Assembly: GCA_943789505.1 (NCBI GenBank)
Contig: CALSUJ010000003.1
Coordinates: 124,001 to 188,000 of the forward strand
DNA length: 64,000 nt
Origin: an uncultured Flavobacteriales bacterium
GTDB lineage: Bacteria > Bacteroidota > Bacteroidia > Flavobacteriales > BACL11
Direction: 5' to 3'
Part shown: in pieces, positions 27,104 to 35,949 of the stretch
How positions within the stretch are numbered: the first letter of the stretch is position 1
Layout of the letters: the number at the start of each line of letters is the position of its first letter
The notes under the pieces: generated by a model
Seen by the model: only the letters and a program-made list of their open reading frames with translations
Databases searched by the model: none
Told to the model about the DNA's origin: nothing
Translations under genes and position numbers: made by a program

Positions 27104-27865
27104 ATGCTACAAATAAAAGAATTAAAAGCAGGAATTGAAAGTAATCAAATCCTAAAAGGAATAAACTTAGAAGTAAAAGCAGGAGAGATACATGCAATCA
27201 TGGGGCCTAATGGTTCTGGAAAAAGTACTCTTTCAGCTGTAATTGCAGGCAAAGAGGAGTATGAAGTAGAAGGAGGAAGTATTACTTTTGATGGAAAAGA
27301 TTTATTAGAATTAGACCCTGAAGAAAGAGCCCATAATGGCATATTTCTTTCTTTCCAATATCCAGTTGAAATTCCAGGAATTTCTGTCTCTAACTTTATC
27401 AAAACTTCCATCACGGAAAGGAGGAAAGCACAAGGCTTGGAACTGCTTCCTTCTAAGGATTTATTAAAAATGATGCGTGAAAAGATGGAACTATTAAGCA
27501 TCAAAAAGGGGTATTTATCCAGGAATATGAATGAAGGATTTTCTGGAGGAGAAAAGAAAAGAAATGAGATTTTTCAGATGGCAATGTTAGAGCCAAAACT
27601 CGCTATTTTAGATGAAACTGATTCAGGTTTAGATATTGATGCACTTAGAATTGTTGCTAATGGTGTCAATAAACTAAGAACTGGAGACAATGCAACTATC
27701 GTTATCACGCATTACCAAAGGTTATTAGACTATATTATTCCTGACTTTGTACATGTGTTGCATAACGGAAGAATCATTAAATCAGGAGGAAAAGAATTAG
27801 CTTTAGAGCTAGAAGAAAAAGGATACGATTGGATAACTAAAGAAGCGGATAAAAAGTGGGCTTAA
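27104..27865 (+). CDS. sufC: Fe-S assembly ATPase SufC
   Basis: SufC (253 residues) is the ABC-type ATPase that drives conformational change in SufBCD. Walker A (MGPNGSGKST), the signature FSGGEKKRNE and Walker B (LAILDETDSGLD) are all present, followed by the H-loop ITHYQRLLDYI. Its last 10 nt overlap the GTG start of sufD, so the two are translationally coupled. Confidence 0.97.
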   Translation: MLQIKELKAGIESNQILKGINLEVKAGEIHAIMGPNGSGKSTLSAVIAGKEEYEVEGGSITFDGKDLLELDPEERAHNGIFLSFQYPVEIPGISVSNFIKTSITERRKAQGLELLPSKDLLKMMREKMELLSIKKGYLSRNMNEGFSGGEKKRNEIFQMAMLEPKLAILDETDSGLDIDALRIVANGVNKLRTGDNATIVITHYQRLLDYIIPDFVHVLHNGRIIKSGGKELALELEEKGYDWITKEADKKWA

Positions 27866-29076
27866 TTAAAAATATAAAATCGTATTCTGAAGGGATTCAG
27901 ATTTCTGCTGACAAAAAAGAAATACTTACTTCTTTTCTATTAAACGGATTTCCGACAACTAAAGATGAAGAATGGAAATATACCTCTTTAAAAAAGGTAA
28001 TTACTAACGATTATAGTATTGAGAATAAAGGGGAAATTATTGATTCTTCAATAATAGAAAAATATTCTTTAGGGTTTAAAAATAAAATAATATTTTCTGA
28101 TGGAAAATTGATAAATACTCCAACAATAAAAGGAGTAAGTATTACTGGTTTTTCTGAATTTGAAAGCGCAACTACTGACAGTATATTACAACTTAACAAA
28201 GCTCTTTCTCAAAATGGTTTTACTATTTCAGTAGATAAAAATACAGTAGTAGAAAATCCTATTGAAATCTTATTTTTCTTGACAACAGAAAATAGTTTTT
28301 GTCAATATAGAAACCAAATTTCTATTGGAGAAAACTCAGAAGTTAAATTTGTAGAAAGAATACAGAACTTAAACAACTCATCTTCTTTTATAAATCATTT
28401 TACTCAAACAAATTGTGCTAAAAATACAAAAGTAGAATTCAATAAAATACAGAATAATACTGCCGAATCGCAACTGATTGATACTGTTAATGTGTATCAA
28501 GATCAAGATTCAACTTGCAATATTAATACCCTTATTTTTGGAGGGTCATTCACTAGAAATAATCTAAATTTTGAACAAAACGGTTCTAATTGCGAAAGTA
28601 ACATGAATGGGGTTTCAGTATTAAATGACAATCAATTAGCTGACAACCATACTTTTGTAGATCATAAAAGTGCTCATTGCAGAAGTAATGAAATGTATAA
28701 AGGAGTTTATTTAGGCCATTCAAAAGGTGTTTTTAATGGTAAAATAATGGTGCGTCCTAATGCTCAAAAAATTGATGCGTTCCAATCTAACAACAATTTA
28801 CTTTTAAGTGATAATTCAAGTATTGACAGTAAGCCCCAATTAGAAATTTATGCTGATGATGTAAAGTGTAGTCATGGCTGTACTATTGGCCAATTAGATG
28901 ATGATGCGCTTTTTTACATGAGAAGTAGAGGAATTGGAATTGAAGAAGCAAAAGCAGTACTAACCTACGCATTTGCATCTGAAGCAATAGAAAATATCTC
29001 AGTGGAACAAGTCAAAACGTTAGCTAAAAATTTACTTGCTCAAAAATTAAATGTTGATTTAGATTTCAGTTTATAA
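27856..29076 (+). CDS. sufD: Fe-S cluster assembly protein SufD
   Basis: SufD (406 residues) pairs with SufB and SufC and helps bring iron into the scaffold. It has the N-terminal helical region (TTKDEEWKYTSL motif near residue 40), then the beta-helix core with NGVSVLNDNQLADNHTFVDH, GVYLGHSKGVFNGKIMVRPNAQKIDAFQ and DDVKCSHGCTIGQLDDDALFYMRSRGI. The start is a GTG overlapping sufC. The next gene begins immediately after its stop codon. Confidence 0.96.
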   Translation: MGLIKNIKSYSEGIQISADKKEILTSFLLNGFPTTKDEEWKYTSLKKVITNDYSIENKGEIIDSSIIEKYSLGFKNKIIFSDGKLINTPTIKGVSITGFSEFESATTDSILQLNKALSQNGFTISVDKNTVVENPIEILFFLTTENSFCQYRNQISIGENSEVKFVERIQNLNNSSSFINHFTQTNCAKNTKVEFNKIQNNTAESQLIDTVNVYQDQDSTCNINTLIFGGSFTRNNLNFEQNGSNCESNMNGVSVLNDNQLADNHTFVDHKSAHCRSNEMYKGVYLGHSKGVFNGKIMVRPNAQKIDAFQSNNNLLLSDNSSIDSKPQLEIYADDVKCSHGCTIGQLDDDALFYMRSRGIGIEEAKAVLTYAFASEAIENISVEQVKTLAKNLLAQKLNVDLDFSL

Positions 29077-30291
29077 ATGTTAGATATTAGCAAAATACGA
29101 AAGCAATTCCCTATCTTAAGTACAAAGGTAAACGGGGAGAATTTGGTGTATTTTGATAATGGAGCGACTACTCAAAAACCTCAATCAGTTATTACTGCTG
29201 AAAGCAATTATTACCAAAATGAAAATTCCAATGTACACAGAGGAGTTCATTTTTTAAGCGGATTGGCAACCGATAAATTTGAGGAGACAAGAATTACTAT
29301 CCAAAATTTCATAGGCGCAAAACATTCTCATGAAATCATCTTTACTAAAGGAACTACTGACTCTATTAATATAGTTGCGAGCGGATACAGAACCTTATTA
29401 AATAAAGGAGATGAAATTATTATTTCAGAATTAGAGCATCATTCAAACATTGTACCTTGGCAAATGTGTTGCGAACAAAGTGGAGCTACTCTAAAAGTTA
29501 TTCCATTGTTGGATAATGGAAGTTTGGATATGATAGCTTTTGAAAATTTCCTTTCTGAAAATACAAAATTAGTTTCTGTATCTCATATTTCCAATACATT
29601 GGGAACTATAAACCCTATTGAAAAAATTATTGAAAAAGCGCAAGCAGTTGGTGCAAAAGTTATGATTGATGGTGCGCAGGCAGCAGCACATATTTCACTA
29701 AATATGCAAAGCTTAGGGGCTGATTTCTACTGTTTTTCAGCACATAAATTATATGGCCCTACAGGAGTTGGTATTTTGTATGGGAAGGAAGATGTTTTAA
29801 ATGAATTACCTCCATATCAAGGTGGTGGAGAAATGATAAAAGAAGTAAGTTTTAAGAAAACTACTTACGCCTGCTTACCTCATAAGTTTGAGGCAGGTAC
29901 ACCAAATATTGCAGGAGTAGTGGCATTTAAATCAGCTATTGATTTTATTACCGAATTAGGATTAAGCAACATTGCTAAATATGAGGAAGAACTTTTGCAA
30001 TATGCTACAGAAGAAGTATTGAAAATAGAAGGACTAAAAATTTACGGAACAGCTAAAAATAAATCAGGAATTATATCTTTTAATATTAACGAATTGCACC
30101 CTTATGATATTGGTATGATTGTTGATAAAATGGGAATAGCAATACGAACAGGACATCATTGTACACAGCCTATTATGGAAAGATTTAACATTCCCGGAAC
30201 AGCTCGTATTTCTTTAGCCGTATACAATACAAAGGAAGAAATTGACATTTGTATAAACGCCCTTAAAAAGGCAAAAATGATGTTATCCTAA
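29077..30291 (+). CDS. sufS: cysteine desulfurase SufS
   Basis: SufS (404 residues) is a type II PLP-dependent cysteine desulfurase that provides sulfur for Fe-S assembly. The PLP lysine lies in YCFSAHKLYGPTGVGILYG (near residue 225) and the persulfide cysteine in RTGHHCTQPIMERF (near 360). The N-terminal DISKIRKQFPIL and HRGVHFLSGLAT segments fit the family. The ATG directly follows the sufD stop, and sufE directly follows its own stop. Confidence 0.97.
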   Translation: MLDISKIRKQFPILSTKVNGENLVYFDNGATTQKPQSVITAESNYYQNENSNVHRGVHFLSGLATDKFEETRITIQNFIGAKHSHEIIFTKGTTDSINIVASGYRTLLNKGDEIIISELEHHSNIVPWQMCCEQSGATLKVIPLLDNGSLDMIAFENFLSENTKLVSVSHISNTLGTINPIEKIIEKAQAVGAKVMIDGAQAAAHISLNMQSLGADFYCFSAHKLYGPTGVGILYGKEDVLNELPPYQGGGEMIKEVSFKKTTYACLPHKFEAGTPNIAGVVAFKSAIDFITELGLSNIAKYEEELLQYATEEVLKIEGLKIYGTAKNKSGIISFNINELHPYDIGMIVDKMGIAIRTGHHCTQPIMERFNIPGTARISLAVYNTKEEIDICINALKKAKMMLS

Positions 30292-30708
30292 ATGAGTACA
30301 ATAAAAAAAATACAAGCAGAAATTGTTGAGGACTTTGGAATGTTTGACGACTGGATGCAAAAATATGAATACCTTATTGATTTAGGTAACGAATTAGCTC
30401 CAATTAAAGAGCAATACAAAACGGAAGACAACCTTATAAAAGGATGTCAGAGTAGAGTTTGGCTACATGCAGAACATACTCAGGGAAAAATAATCTTTAC
30501 AGCAGATAGTGACGCTATTATGACTAAAGGAATTGTAGCCATACTTATAAATGTGTTATCAAATCAAGCGCCTAAAGATATTGCAACTGCAAAACTTGAT
30601 TTTATAAACGAAATAGGATTAAAAGATCAACTATCTCCTACACGTGCAAATGGATTAGTCTCCATGATTAAAAAAATGAAATTATACGCTATTGCGTTTA
30701 ACAATTAG
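30292..30708 (+). CDS. sufE: sulfur acceptor SufE
   Basis: SufE (138 residues) takes persulfide sulfur from SufS and boosts its activity. The acceptor cysteine lies in LIKGCQSRVWLHAE (near residue 50), with the family N-terminus EIVEDFGMFDDWMQKYEYLIDLG. The start codon abuts the sufS stop codon, giving tightly coupled expression of the desulfurase pair. Confidence 0.96.
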   Translation: MSTIKKIQAEIVEDFGMFDDWMQKYEYLIDLGNELAPIKEQYKTEDNLIKGCQSRVWLHAEHTQGKIIFTADSDAIMTKGIVAILINVLSNQAPKDIATAKLDFINEIGLKDQLSPTRANGLVSMIKKMKLYAIAFNN

Positions 30709-30712
30709 TCAT

Positions 30713-31036
30713 ATGAAAACAGAAGAAGAATTACAAAAAATAGGAGAAGAAATTGTTGAGGTGATTTGTGAGATTTACGATCCTGAAATACCGGTGAATA
30801 TTTATGCACTTGGTTTGATTTACGATATTGAAGTAAGTGAAGAATGTGATGTAAATATTACTATGACTCTTACCTCCCCAAATTGCCCTGTTGCCGAAAC
30901 CCTTCCTGTTGAGGTAGAAGAAAAAGTGAAAGTTGTTCCTGCTGTAAAAAAAGTAAAGGTAGAGATTGTATTCGATCCAGCTTGGACCAAAGATATGATG
31001 AGTGAAGAGGCAAAACTAGAACTTGGAATGTTATAG
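30713..31036 (+). CDS. DUF59 Fe-S assembly accessory protein (SufT-like)
   Basis: This 107-residue protein is a MIP18/DUF59 family member. It shows the family motifs IYDPEIPVNIYALGLIYDIEV and the conserved cysteine in MTLTSPNCPVAETLP, then VFDPAWTKDMMSEEA. The family helps maturation of Fe-S proteins in many organisms. I placed the start at ATG 30713, 4 nt after sufE, because the residues before it lack conservation. It sits inside the suf operon. Confidence 0.92.
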   Translation: MKTEEELQKIGEEIVEVICEIYDPEIPVNIYALGLIYDIEVSEECDVNITMTLTSPNCPVAETLPVEVEEKVKVVPAVKKVKVEIVFDPAWTKDMMSEEAKLELGML

Positions 31037-31038
31037 AA

Positions 31039-31545
31039 ATGACCGGGGATATTGTAAATAGAGTAGCAAAAAGTCCTTTAATCAGCATGGATTTGACTGA
31101 TTATGCGCCAACAAAACCTATTGCCGTTTTAGATGTGAAAGATTTCCTTTTCCAAGGAATTGTACTAAAAGAAAAAGAGTTCAGGGTAAGTTTAAAAACA
31201 TTTGATTTCTCAATTTACACCAACACAACTGTAGCTCTTAATTGTAGTGCAGATGCAATTGTACCAATGTGGGCTTTTATGCTAGTTACATCTTATTTGA
31301 ATTCCGTTAATGCTGACATCCATTTTGGAATAAAAGAAGATGTGTTTCAGCAAATTTTTACCAATAATATTAATTCGATTGACGCTTCTAAATTTGAAAA
31401 TAAAAAAGTAATAGTAAAAGGTTGTGGGCAAATTCCGCTTAAGGAAAGCTTGTATATTGCCATTACCAAAAAATTACAAAATACGGTTAGTAGCTTAATG
31501 TTTGGGGAAGCCTGTTCGGCTGTACCTGTTCTAAAAAATAAATAA
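31039..31545 (+). CDS. DUF2480 family protein
   Basis: This 168-residue protein matches the Bacteroidetes DUF2480 family, with MTGDIVNRVAKSPLISMDL, DVKDFLFQGIVLKEKEFR and the cysteine-bearing CSADAIVPMWAFML and VVKGCGQIP-like (VIVKGCGQIPLKES) segments. The family has no proven function but regularly follows suf genes, which suggests a role in Fe-S biogenesis. It lies 2 nt after the DUF59 gene and 6 nt before the DUF3050 gene. Confidence 0.88.
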   Translation: MTGDIVNRVAKSPLISMDLTDYAPTKPIAVLDVKDFLFQGIVLKEKEFRVSLKTFDFSIYTNTTVALNCSADAIVPMWAFMLVTSYLNSVNADIHFGIKEDVFQQIFTNNINSIDASKFENKKVIVKGCGQIPLKESLYIAITKKLQNTVSSLMFGEACSAVPVLKNK

Positions 31546-31551
31546 TGAATA

Positions 31552-32292
31552 ATGAATAAAAATATTCAACATATAAATACTCAGATTTCTGAGTATAAAA
31601 AAGCAATTGTCAATCATCCTTTATATAGTCAATTAAATACCATTGAGGATGTCCAAAAACTAATGGAAATTCATGTGTATGCTGTGTGGGATTTCATGTC
31701 TTTATTAAAAGGATTACAAATTGAGCTAACGTGTACAACCTTGCCTTGGAAGCCAGTTGGAGACACTAAAATAAGACGACTCATCAACTCCATTGTATTG
31801 GAAGAAGAAAGTGATGTAGATTCTGCAGGGAACCCTTCTTCTCATTATGAAATGTATTTGGACGCCATGAAAGAATGTGGGGCTAATACTTATGAAATTG
31901 ACAAGTTTGTTAATAGCGTTTCAGATCTAAACCTACCTAAAGTAAATACAGCTATTGACTCATTTTTAGCAACTACTTTTGATATTTTAAATAGTGGGGA
32001 GGCGCATAAAATTGCAGCAGCCTTTACTTTCGGGCGTGAGGATTTAATTCCAGATATGTTTACTGCTATTGTAAATGATTTGAGTAAAGAACATAAACTT
32101 GATAAGTTTGTCTACTACCTAGAAAGACACATAGAATTAGATGGAGGAGAGCATGGGCCATTGGCGTTGGAACTTATTAGTAATTTATGTGGAGATGATA
32201 AGCAAAAATGGAAAGAAGTAGAAGAAACTGCTATTGCCTGTTTAGTCGCCCGTAAAGAGTTATGGGATCTAGTTTTAAAAGGACTTAATTAA
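31552..32292 (+). CDS. DUF3050 family protein (heme-oxygenase-like fold)
   Basis: This 246-residue, helical protein matches DUF3050. The N-terminus HPLYSQLNTIEDVQKLMEIHVYAVWDFMSLLKGLQ and the CTTLPWKPVGDTKIRRLINSIVLEEESD segment are characteristic. The regularly placed Glu and His residues (EIHVYAVWDF, LEEESD, ERHIELDGGEHGP) fit the metal-ligand pattern of the heme-oxygenase-like diiron/TenA fold. It ends the suf operon, 2 nt before the convergent rluF gene. A role in iron handling for Fe-S assembly is a hypothesis. Confidence 0.85.
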   Translation: MNKNIQHINTQISEYKKAIVNHPLYSQLNTIEDVQKLMEIHVYAVWDFMSLLKGLQIELTCTTLPWKPVGDTKIRRLINSIVLEEESDVDSAGNPSSHYEMYLDAMKECGANTYEIDKFVNSVSDLNLPKVNTAIDSFLATTFDILNSGEAHKIAAAFTFGREDLIPDMFTAIVNDLSKEHKLDKFVYYLERHIELDGGEHGPLALELISNLCGDDKQKWKEVEETAIACLVARKELWDLVLKGLN

Positions 32293-32293
32293 T

Positions 32294-33037
32294 CTACTTC
32301 CCCTCTTCAAAGGTTTTAATAGAATGTTCAACTGACTGATTGATTTTGTTCAATTCTCTAGCTGTAAAATCACGATACTCTCCTATAGGAATATCCAAAT
32401 TAATATTCATAATTCTCACCCTTTTTAGTTTTCTGATATCATATTCCAAATACTCACACATCCTACGTATTTGTCTATTTAATCCTTGTGTTAAGATGAT
32501 CTTGAATTTATTTTTATCCGTTTGCTTAACAAAACATTTACGGGTAACGGTATCTAAAATTGGCACTCCATTCCCCATAGCTTCAATAAATTCTTTCGTT
32601 ATTGGCTTGCTAACAGTAACCTCATATTCTTTTTCGTGATTATTTCTGGCACGCAAAATCTTATTTACAATATCACCATCATTCGTTAAAAAAATAAGTC
32701 CTTCGGATGGTTTGTCCAATCTTCCAATGGGAAAAATACGAGTTGGGTAATTAATATAATCAATAATATTATTCTTTTCTCGCATTTGGTCAGTAGTGCA
32801 AACAATACCAACTGGTTTGTTAAAAGCAATATATACCATTTTCTTCTTTTTGGCTCTATGCACTACCTTTCCATTCACACTTACCTCATCATCAGCCGAT
32901 ATTTTAGTTCCCATTTCAGGAACCTCACCATTTATTTTTACTCTACCTTGTTCAATTAATTTATCAGCTGCCCTTCGTGAGCAGTAACCAATTTCTGATA
33001 AAAATTTATTTATTCTTGTAAGATTTGTATCATTCAT
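32294..33037 (-). CDS. rluF: 23S rRNA pseudouridine synthase (RluF/RsuA family)
   Basis: This 247-residue protein has an N-terminal S4 RNA-binding domain (RINKFLSEIGYCSRRAADKLI, residues about 7-60) and the RsuA-type catalytic core with the aspartate in FPIGRLDKPSEGLIFLTNDGD. The C-terminal GLNRQIRRMCEYLEYDIRKLKRVRI matches the RluF branch, which modifies U2604 of 23S rRNA. The branch assignment is by overall resemblance. The -7 box lies 8 nt upstream of its ATG. Confidence 0.9.
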   Translation of the reverse strand: MNDTNLTRINKFLSEIGYCSRRAADKLIEQGRVKINGEVPEMGTKISADDEVSVNGKVVHRAKKKKMVYIAFNKPVGIVCTTDQMREKNNIIDYINYPTRIFPIGRLDKPSEGLIFLTNDGDIVNKILRARNNHEKEYEVTVSKPITKEFIEAMGNGVPILDTVTRKCFVKQTDKNKFKIILTQGLNRQIRRMCEYLEYDIRKLKRVRIMNINLDIPIGEYRDFTARELNKINQSVEHSIKTFEEGK

Positions 33038-33045
33038 AATTGCTA

Positions 33046-33053
33046 CAAAAATA
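33046..33053 (-). promoter_or_regulatory. -7 promoter box TATTTTTG for rluF
   Basis: The minus strand reads TATTTTTG, 8 nt before the ATG at 33037, giving a very short leader. Confidence 0.5.
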
Positions 33054-33121
33054 CGCTAAAATATTGTTAACATCTCGATAAAAACAAAAGTCGCTAAATT
33101 ACTTAAAACAGCCCGTTTCAT

Positions 33122-33129
33122 TATATTTG
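33122..33129 (+). promoter_or_regulatory. -7 promoter box TATATTTG for the S46 peptidase
   Basis: TATATTTG matches TAnnTTTG, 20 nt before the ATG at 33150. Confidence 0.55.
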
Positions 33130-33149
33130 CGTTAAACAAAAATAAAAAA

Positions 33150-35546
33150 ATGACAAAGAAAATTTCATCAATGATAATGGCAGGATTTTTCTCACTATCA
33201 GTAATAGCTGATGAGGGAATGTGGCTACCACAGTTATTAAAAACAATGAATGAAAGCGACATGCAAGCGCATGGGCTTCAAATGACTGCTGAAGATTTAT
33301 ACTCTGTAAACAACTCATCACTTAAGGATGCAATAGTATCATTAGGTGGGTTCTGTACGGCTGAAATGATTTCATCAGAAGGATTAATGTTAACCAATCA
33401 TCACTGTGCTTTTGGATCTATTCAAGAGCATTCAAGTGTTAATAATGACTATATAAAAGATGGTTTTTGGGCTATGAGTCGTGATGAAGAATTAGTAAAT
33501 GAAGGATTGACAGCATCATTTTTAGTTAGCATTGAAGAGGTGACTGCTCGTGTATTAGCTGAACTTACTGATGATATGACCGAAAAAGAAAGATCAGCAA
33601 AAATCAGGGAAATCTCTAAAACTATTGTGGATGAGAAAACTGAAGATACCCACTACAATGCTAGGGTAAAATCTTTCTTTGGTGGAAACGACTTCTATAT
33701 TATGACTTACGAAACATTTAAAGATGTTCGTTTAGTTGGAGCTCCACCATCAGCAATCGGTAAATTTGGAGGAGATACAGACAACTGGATGTGGCCTAGA
33801 CACACTGGGGATTTTGCACTTTACAGAATCTACTCTGCTCCTGATGGAACGCCAGCTGAATACTCAGTAGAAAATATTGCTTACCAACCAAAACATCACC
33901 TACCAATACAATTAGATGGTGTTGATAATGGTGACTATACTATGATTTTTGGGTTCCCTGGAAGTACTGACAGATACTTAACTTCTTTTGGAGTACAACA
34001 AGCTTTAGATATCACAAGCCCAACTACTGTTGATATCCGTACTGAGAAATTAGCAATTATGAAAGCTGGTATGGACGCCAATAAAAGAACTAAAATTCAG
34101 TATGCTGCAAAATATGCCCAAACTTCTAACTATTGGAAATACTTTATTGGACAATCAAAAGGATTAAAGTCAATGAAAGTTCACGATAAAAAAGTTGCAA
34201 TTGAAGATGATTTCAGATCTTGGGTTGCTGAAGATCAATCAAGAGTTGATAAATATGGTGAAGCCTTAAGCTTAATTGAAAGCGCGTACAATACAAACAA
34301 AAAAATTGCTTTAAACAGAACTTACTTAAATGAAGCTGTATTTCAGGGCTCAGAAATCATGTACTGGTCATTCAAAATGAATAAAGCAATTGCCGCATTA
34401 CCTAGTGAAGGAAAAGAAAGAAATGTTGCGATTAGAGAGATTAAAAAGGAAGCTAAAGATTTTTACAAAAATTATAATGCTTCAGTTGATCAAGAATTGT
34501 TTGGGTCAATGTTGGAGATGTACTACTACAATGTCCCTAAAACACAACATGCTCCTTTGTTTAAGAAAATTGAAAATCAATTATTTGGTTTCAAAAAATT
34601 AGATTTTGGATGGTATGCTAAAAATGCATTTAGAAGGTCAGTATTTTCTTCAAGAGAGAAATTCTTTACTTTCTTAGAAAACCCTTCCACTATTAAAATT
34701 GAGAGAGATCCTGCTTACAAAACTATAATGTCAATATACAATCAATACATTGAGCAAATTTCTCCTAAAAGAATTGATGTGAGAAAGGACTTAACAAAAG
34801 GAAATAGATTATTTATTGCAGGATTAAGAGAAATGAATCCTGAGATAAATTATTATCCTAATGCAAACTCAACTATGAGAGCAACTTATGGAAATGTGGG
34901 GGATTATAATCCTGGTGAAGCAATGCATTATGACTACTATACGACTATTGATGGACTCATGCAAAAAGAAGATGCTACAAATGAAGAATTTATAATCCCA
35001 GAAAGATTGAAAGAGTTATATGAAATTGGTGATTACGGAAAATATGGAGATAAAGATGGTAATTTAAGAATTAACTTTATTTCAAATAATGATATTACTG
35101 GTGGTAATTCAGGATCTCCAGTAATTAATGCTTGGGGAGAAATTGTTGGTACTGCTTTTGATGGTAACTGGGAAGCAATGAGTGGAGATATTGCTTTTGA
35201 AAAAGAAATTCAAAGAACTATTTCTGTTGACATCAGATATACAATGTTCATTATAGACAAGTTTGCTGGGGCAACTCACTTAATTAATGAGATGACTATT
35301 GCGCCTAAGCATGCTGAAAAAATGACGAAGGAAGAATTAGCAGCTACAGCTATGGAAACTGCTTTAGAAGACCCTAACACTATCGTGAAAGAATTAGAAC
35401 TTAAGGAATACTTAGGAGCTCAATTACCAGTATTTGATATGCATTCATTTGGATCTGCTTTTGATATGGCTGTTGAACAATATGGTTCTTCAAAAGAACA
35501 AAGATTCTGGTGGCACGGAAATGTGTACACTACTGAGATTAGATAA
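33150..35546 (+). CDS. S46 family dipeptidyl-peptidase (DPP7/DPP11 type)
   Basis: This 798-residue protein has a signal peptide (MTKKISSMIMAGFFSLSVIA) and then mature DEGMWLP, a typical S46 start. The catalytic triad is visible: His in GLMLTNHHCAFGS (near residue 85), Asp in GKFGGDTDNWMWPRHTGDF (near 210) and Ser in ITGGNSGSPVINAWGE (near 650). S46 enzymes cut dipeptides from peptide N-termini in the periplasm, feeding amino-acid fermentation or respiration. The FDGNWEAMSGDIAFE...QRTISVDIRY segment resembles the acidic-specific DPP11 branch as I remember it, but specificity is not certain. The protein is somewhat longer than the usual 700-720 residues, with an extended C-terminus. Confidence 0.93.
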   Translation: MTKKISSMIMAGFFSLSVIADEGMWLPQLLKTMNESDMQAHGLQMTAEDLYSVNNSSLKDAIVSLGGFCTAEMISSEGLMLTNHHCAFGSIQEHSSVNNDYIKDGFWAMSRDEELVNEGLTASFLVSIEEVTARVLAELTDDMTEKERSAKIREISKTIVDEKTEDTHYNARVKSFFGGNDFYIMTYETFKDVRLVGAPPSAIGKFGGDTDNWMWPRHTGDFALYRIYSAPDGTPAEYSVENIAYQPKHHLPIQLDGVDNGDYTMIFGFPGSTDRYLTSFGVQQALDITSPTTVDIRTEKLAIMKAGMDANKRTKIQYAAKYAQTSNYWKYFIGQSKGLKSMKVHDKKVAIEDDFRSWVAEDQSRVDKYGEALSLIESAYNTNKKIALNRTYLNEAVFQGSEIMYWSFKMNKAIAALPSEGKERNVAIREIKKEAKDFYKNYNASVDQELFGSMLEMYYYNVPKTQHAPLFKKIENQLFGFKKLDFGWYAKNAFRRSVFSSREKFFTFLENPSTIKIERDPAYKTIMSIYNQYIEQISPKRIDVRKDLTKGNRLFIAGLREMNPEINYYPNANSTMRATYGNVGDYNPGEAMHYDYYTTIDGLMQKEDATNEEFIIPERLKELYEIGDYGKYGDKDGNLRINFISNNDITGGNSGSPVINAWGEIVGTAFDGNWEAMSGDIAFEKEIQRTISVDIRYTMFIIDKFAGATHLINEMTIAPKHAEKMTKEELAATAMETALEDPNTIVKELELKEYLGAQLPVFDMHSFGSAFDMAVEQYGSSKEQRFWWHGNVYTTEIR

Positions 35547-35568
35547 ATGATCTCATATTTTAAAAAAA

Positions 35569-35949
35569 ATGATTAAAAATATTTTAGCTTTTATATCAGG
35601 AGTGTTATTAGGAATGATAGTCAATATGGGACTCATTATCTTAGGCAGCAATCTTATTCCTGTATCTGAAGAGTTTGACTCTATGAATGCCATAAACTGG
35701 GAACTAACTAATTTTATCTTTCCTTTTCTAGCCCATGCTTTAGGAACATTAGTAGGAGCTTTTTTAGCTGCTAAAATTGCTAACTCATATCAATTGCCAT
35801 TAGCAATGAGTATTGGTGTATTTTTCTTAATTGGAGGAGTTACAATGGTCTATATATTACCTGCTCCAGTATGGTTTAAATGTACAGATTTAATAGTAGC
35901 CTATATTCCAATGGGATATCTAGGATGGATAATTGCGAAAAAAGTTTAG
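35569..35949 (+). CDS. four-helix membrane protein of unknown function
   Basis: This 126-residue protein has four hydrophobic helices, about residues 3-27, 47-67, 75-96 and 104-122, and ends in basic AKKV. GAFLAAKIA after helix 2 and a glycine-rich first helix (ISGVLLGMIVNMGLIILG) suggest tight packing. It resembles unnamed Bacteroidetes membrane proteins; no function can be assigned. It follows the S46 peptidase by 22 nt and may be cotranscribed. Its end overlaps the convergent purF-type gene by 4 nt. Confidence 0.75.
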   Translation: MIKNILAFISGVLLGMIVNMGLIILGSNLIPVSEEFDSMNAINWELTNFIFPFLAHALGTLVGAFLAAKIANSYQLPLAMSIGVFFLIGGVTMVYILPAPVWFKCTDLIVAYIPMGYLGWIIAKKV

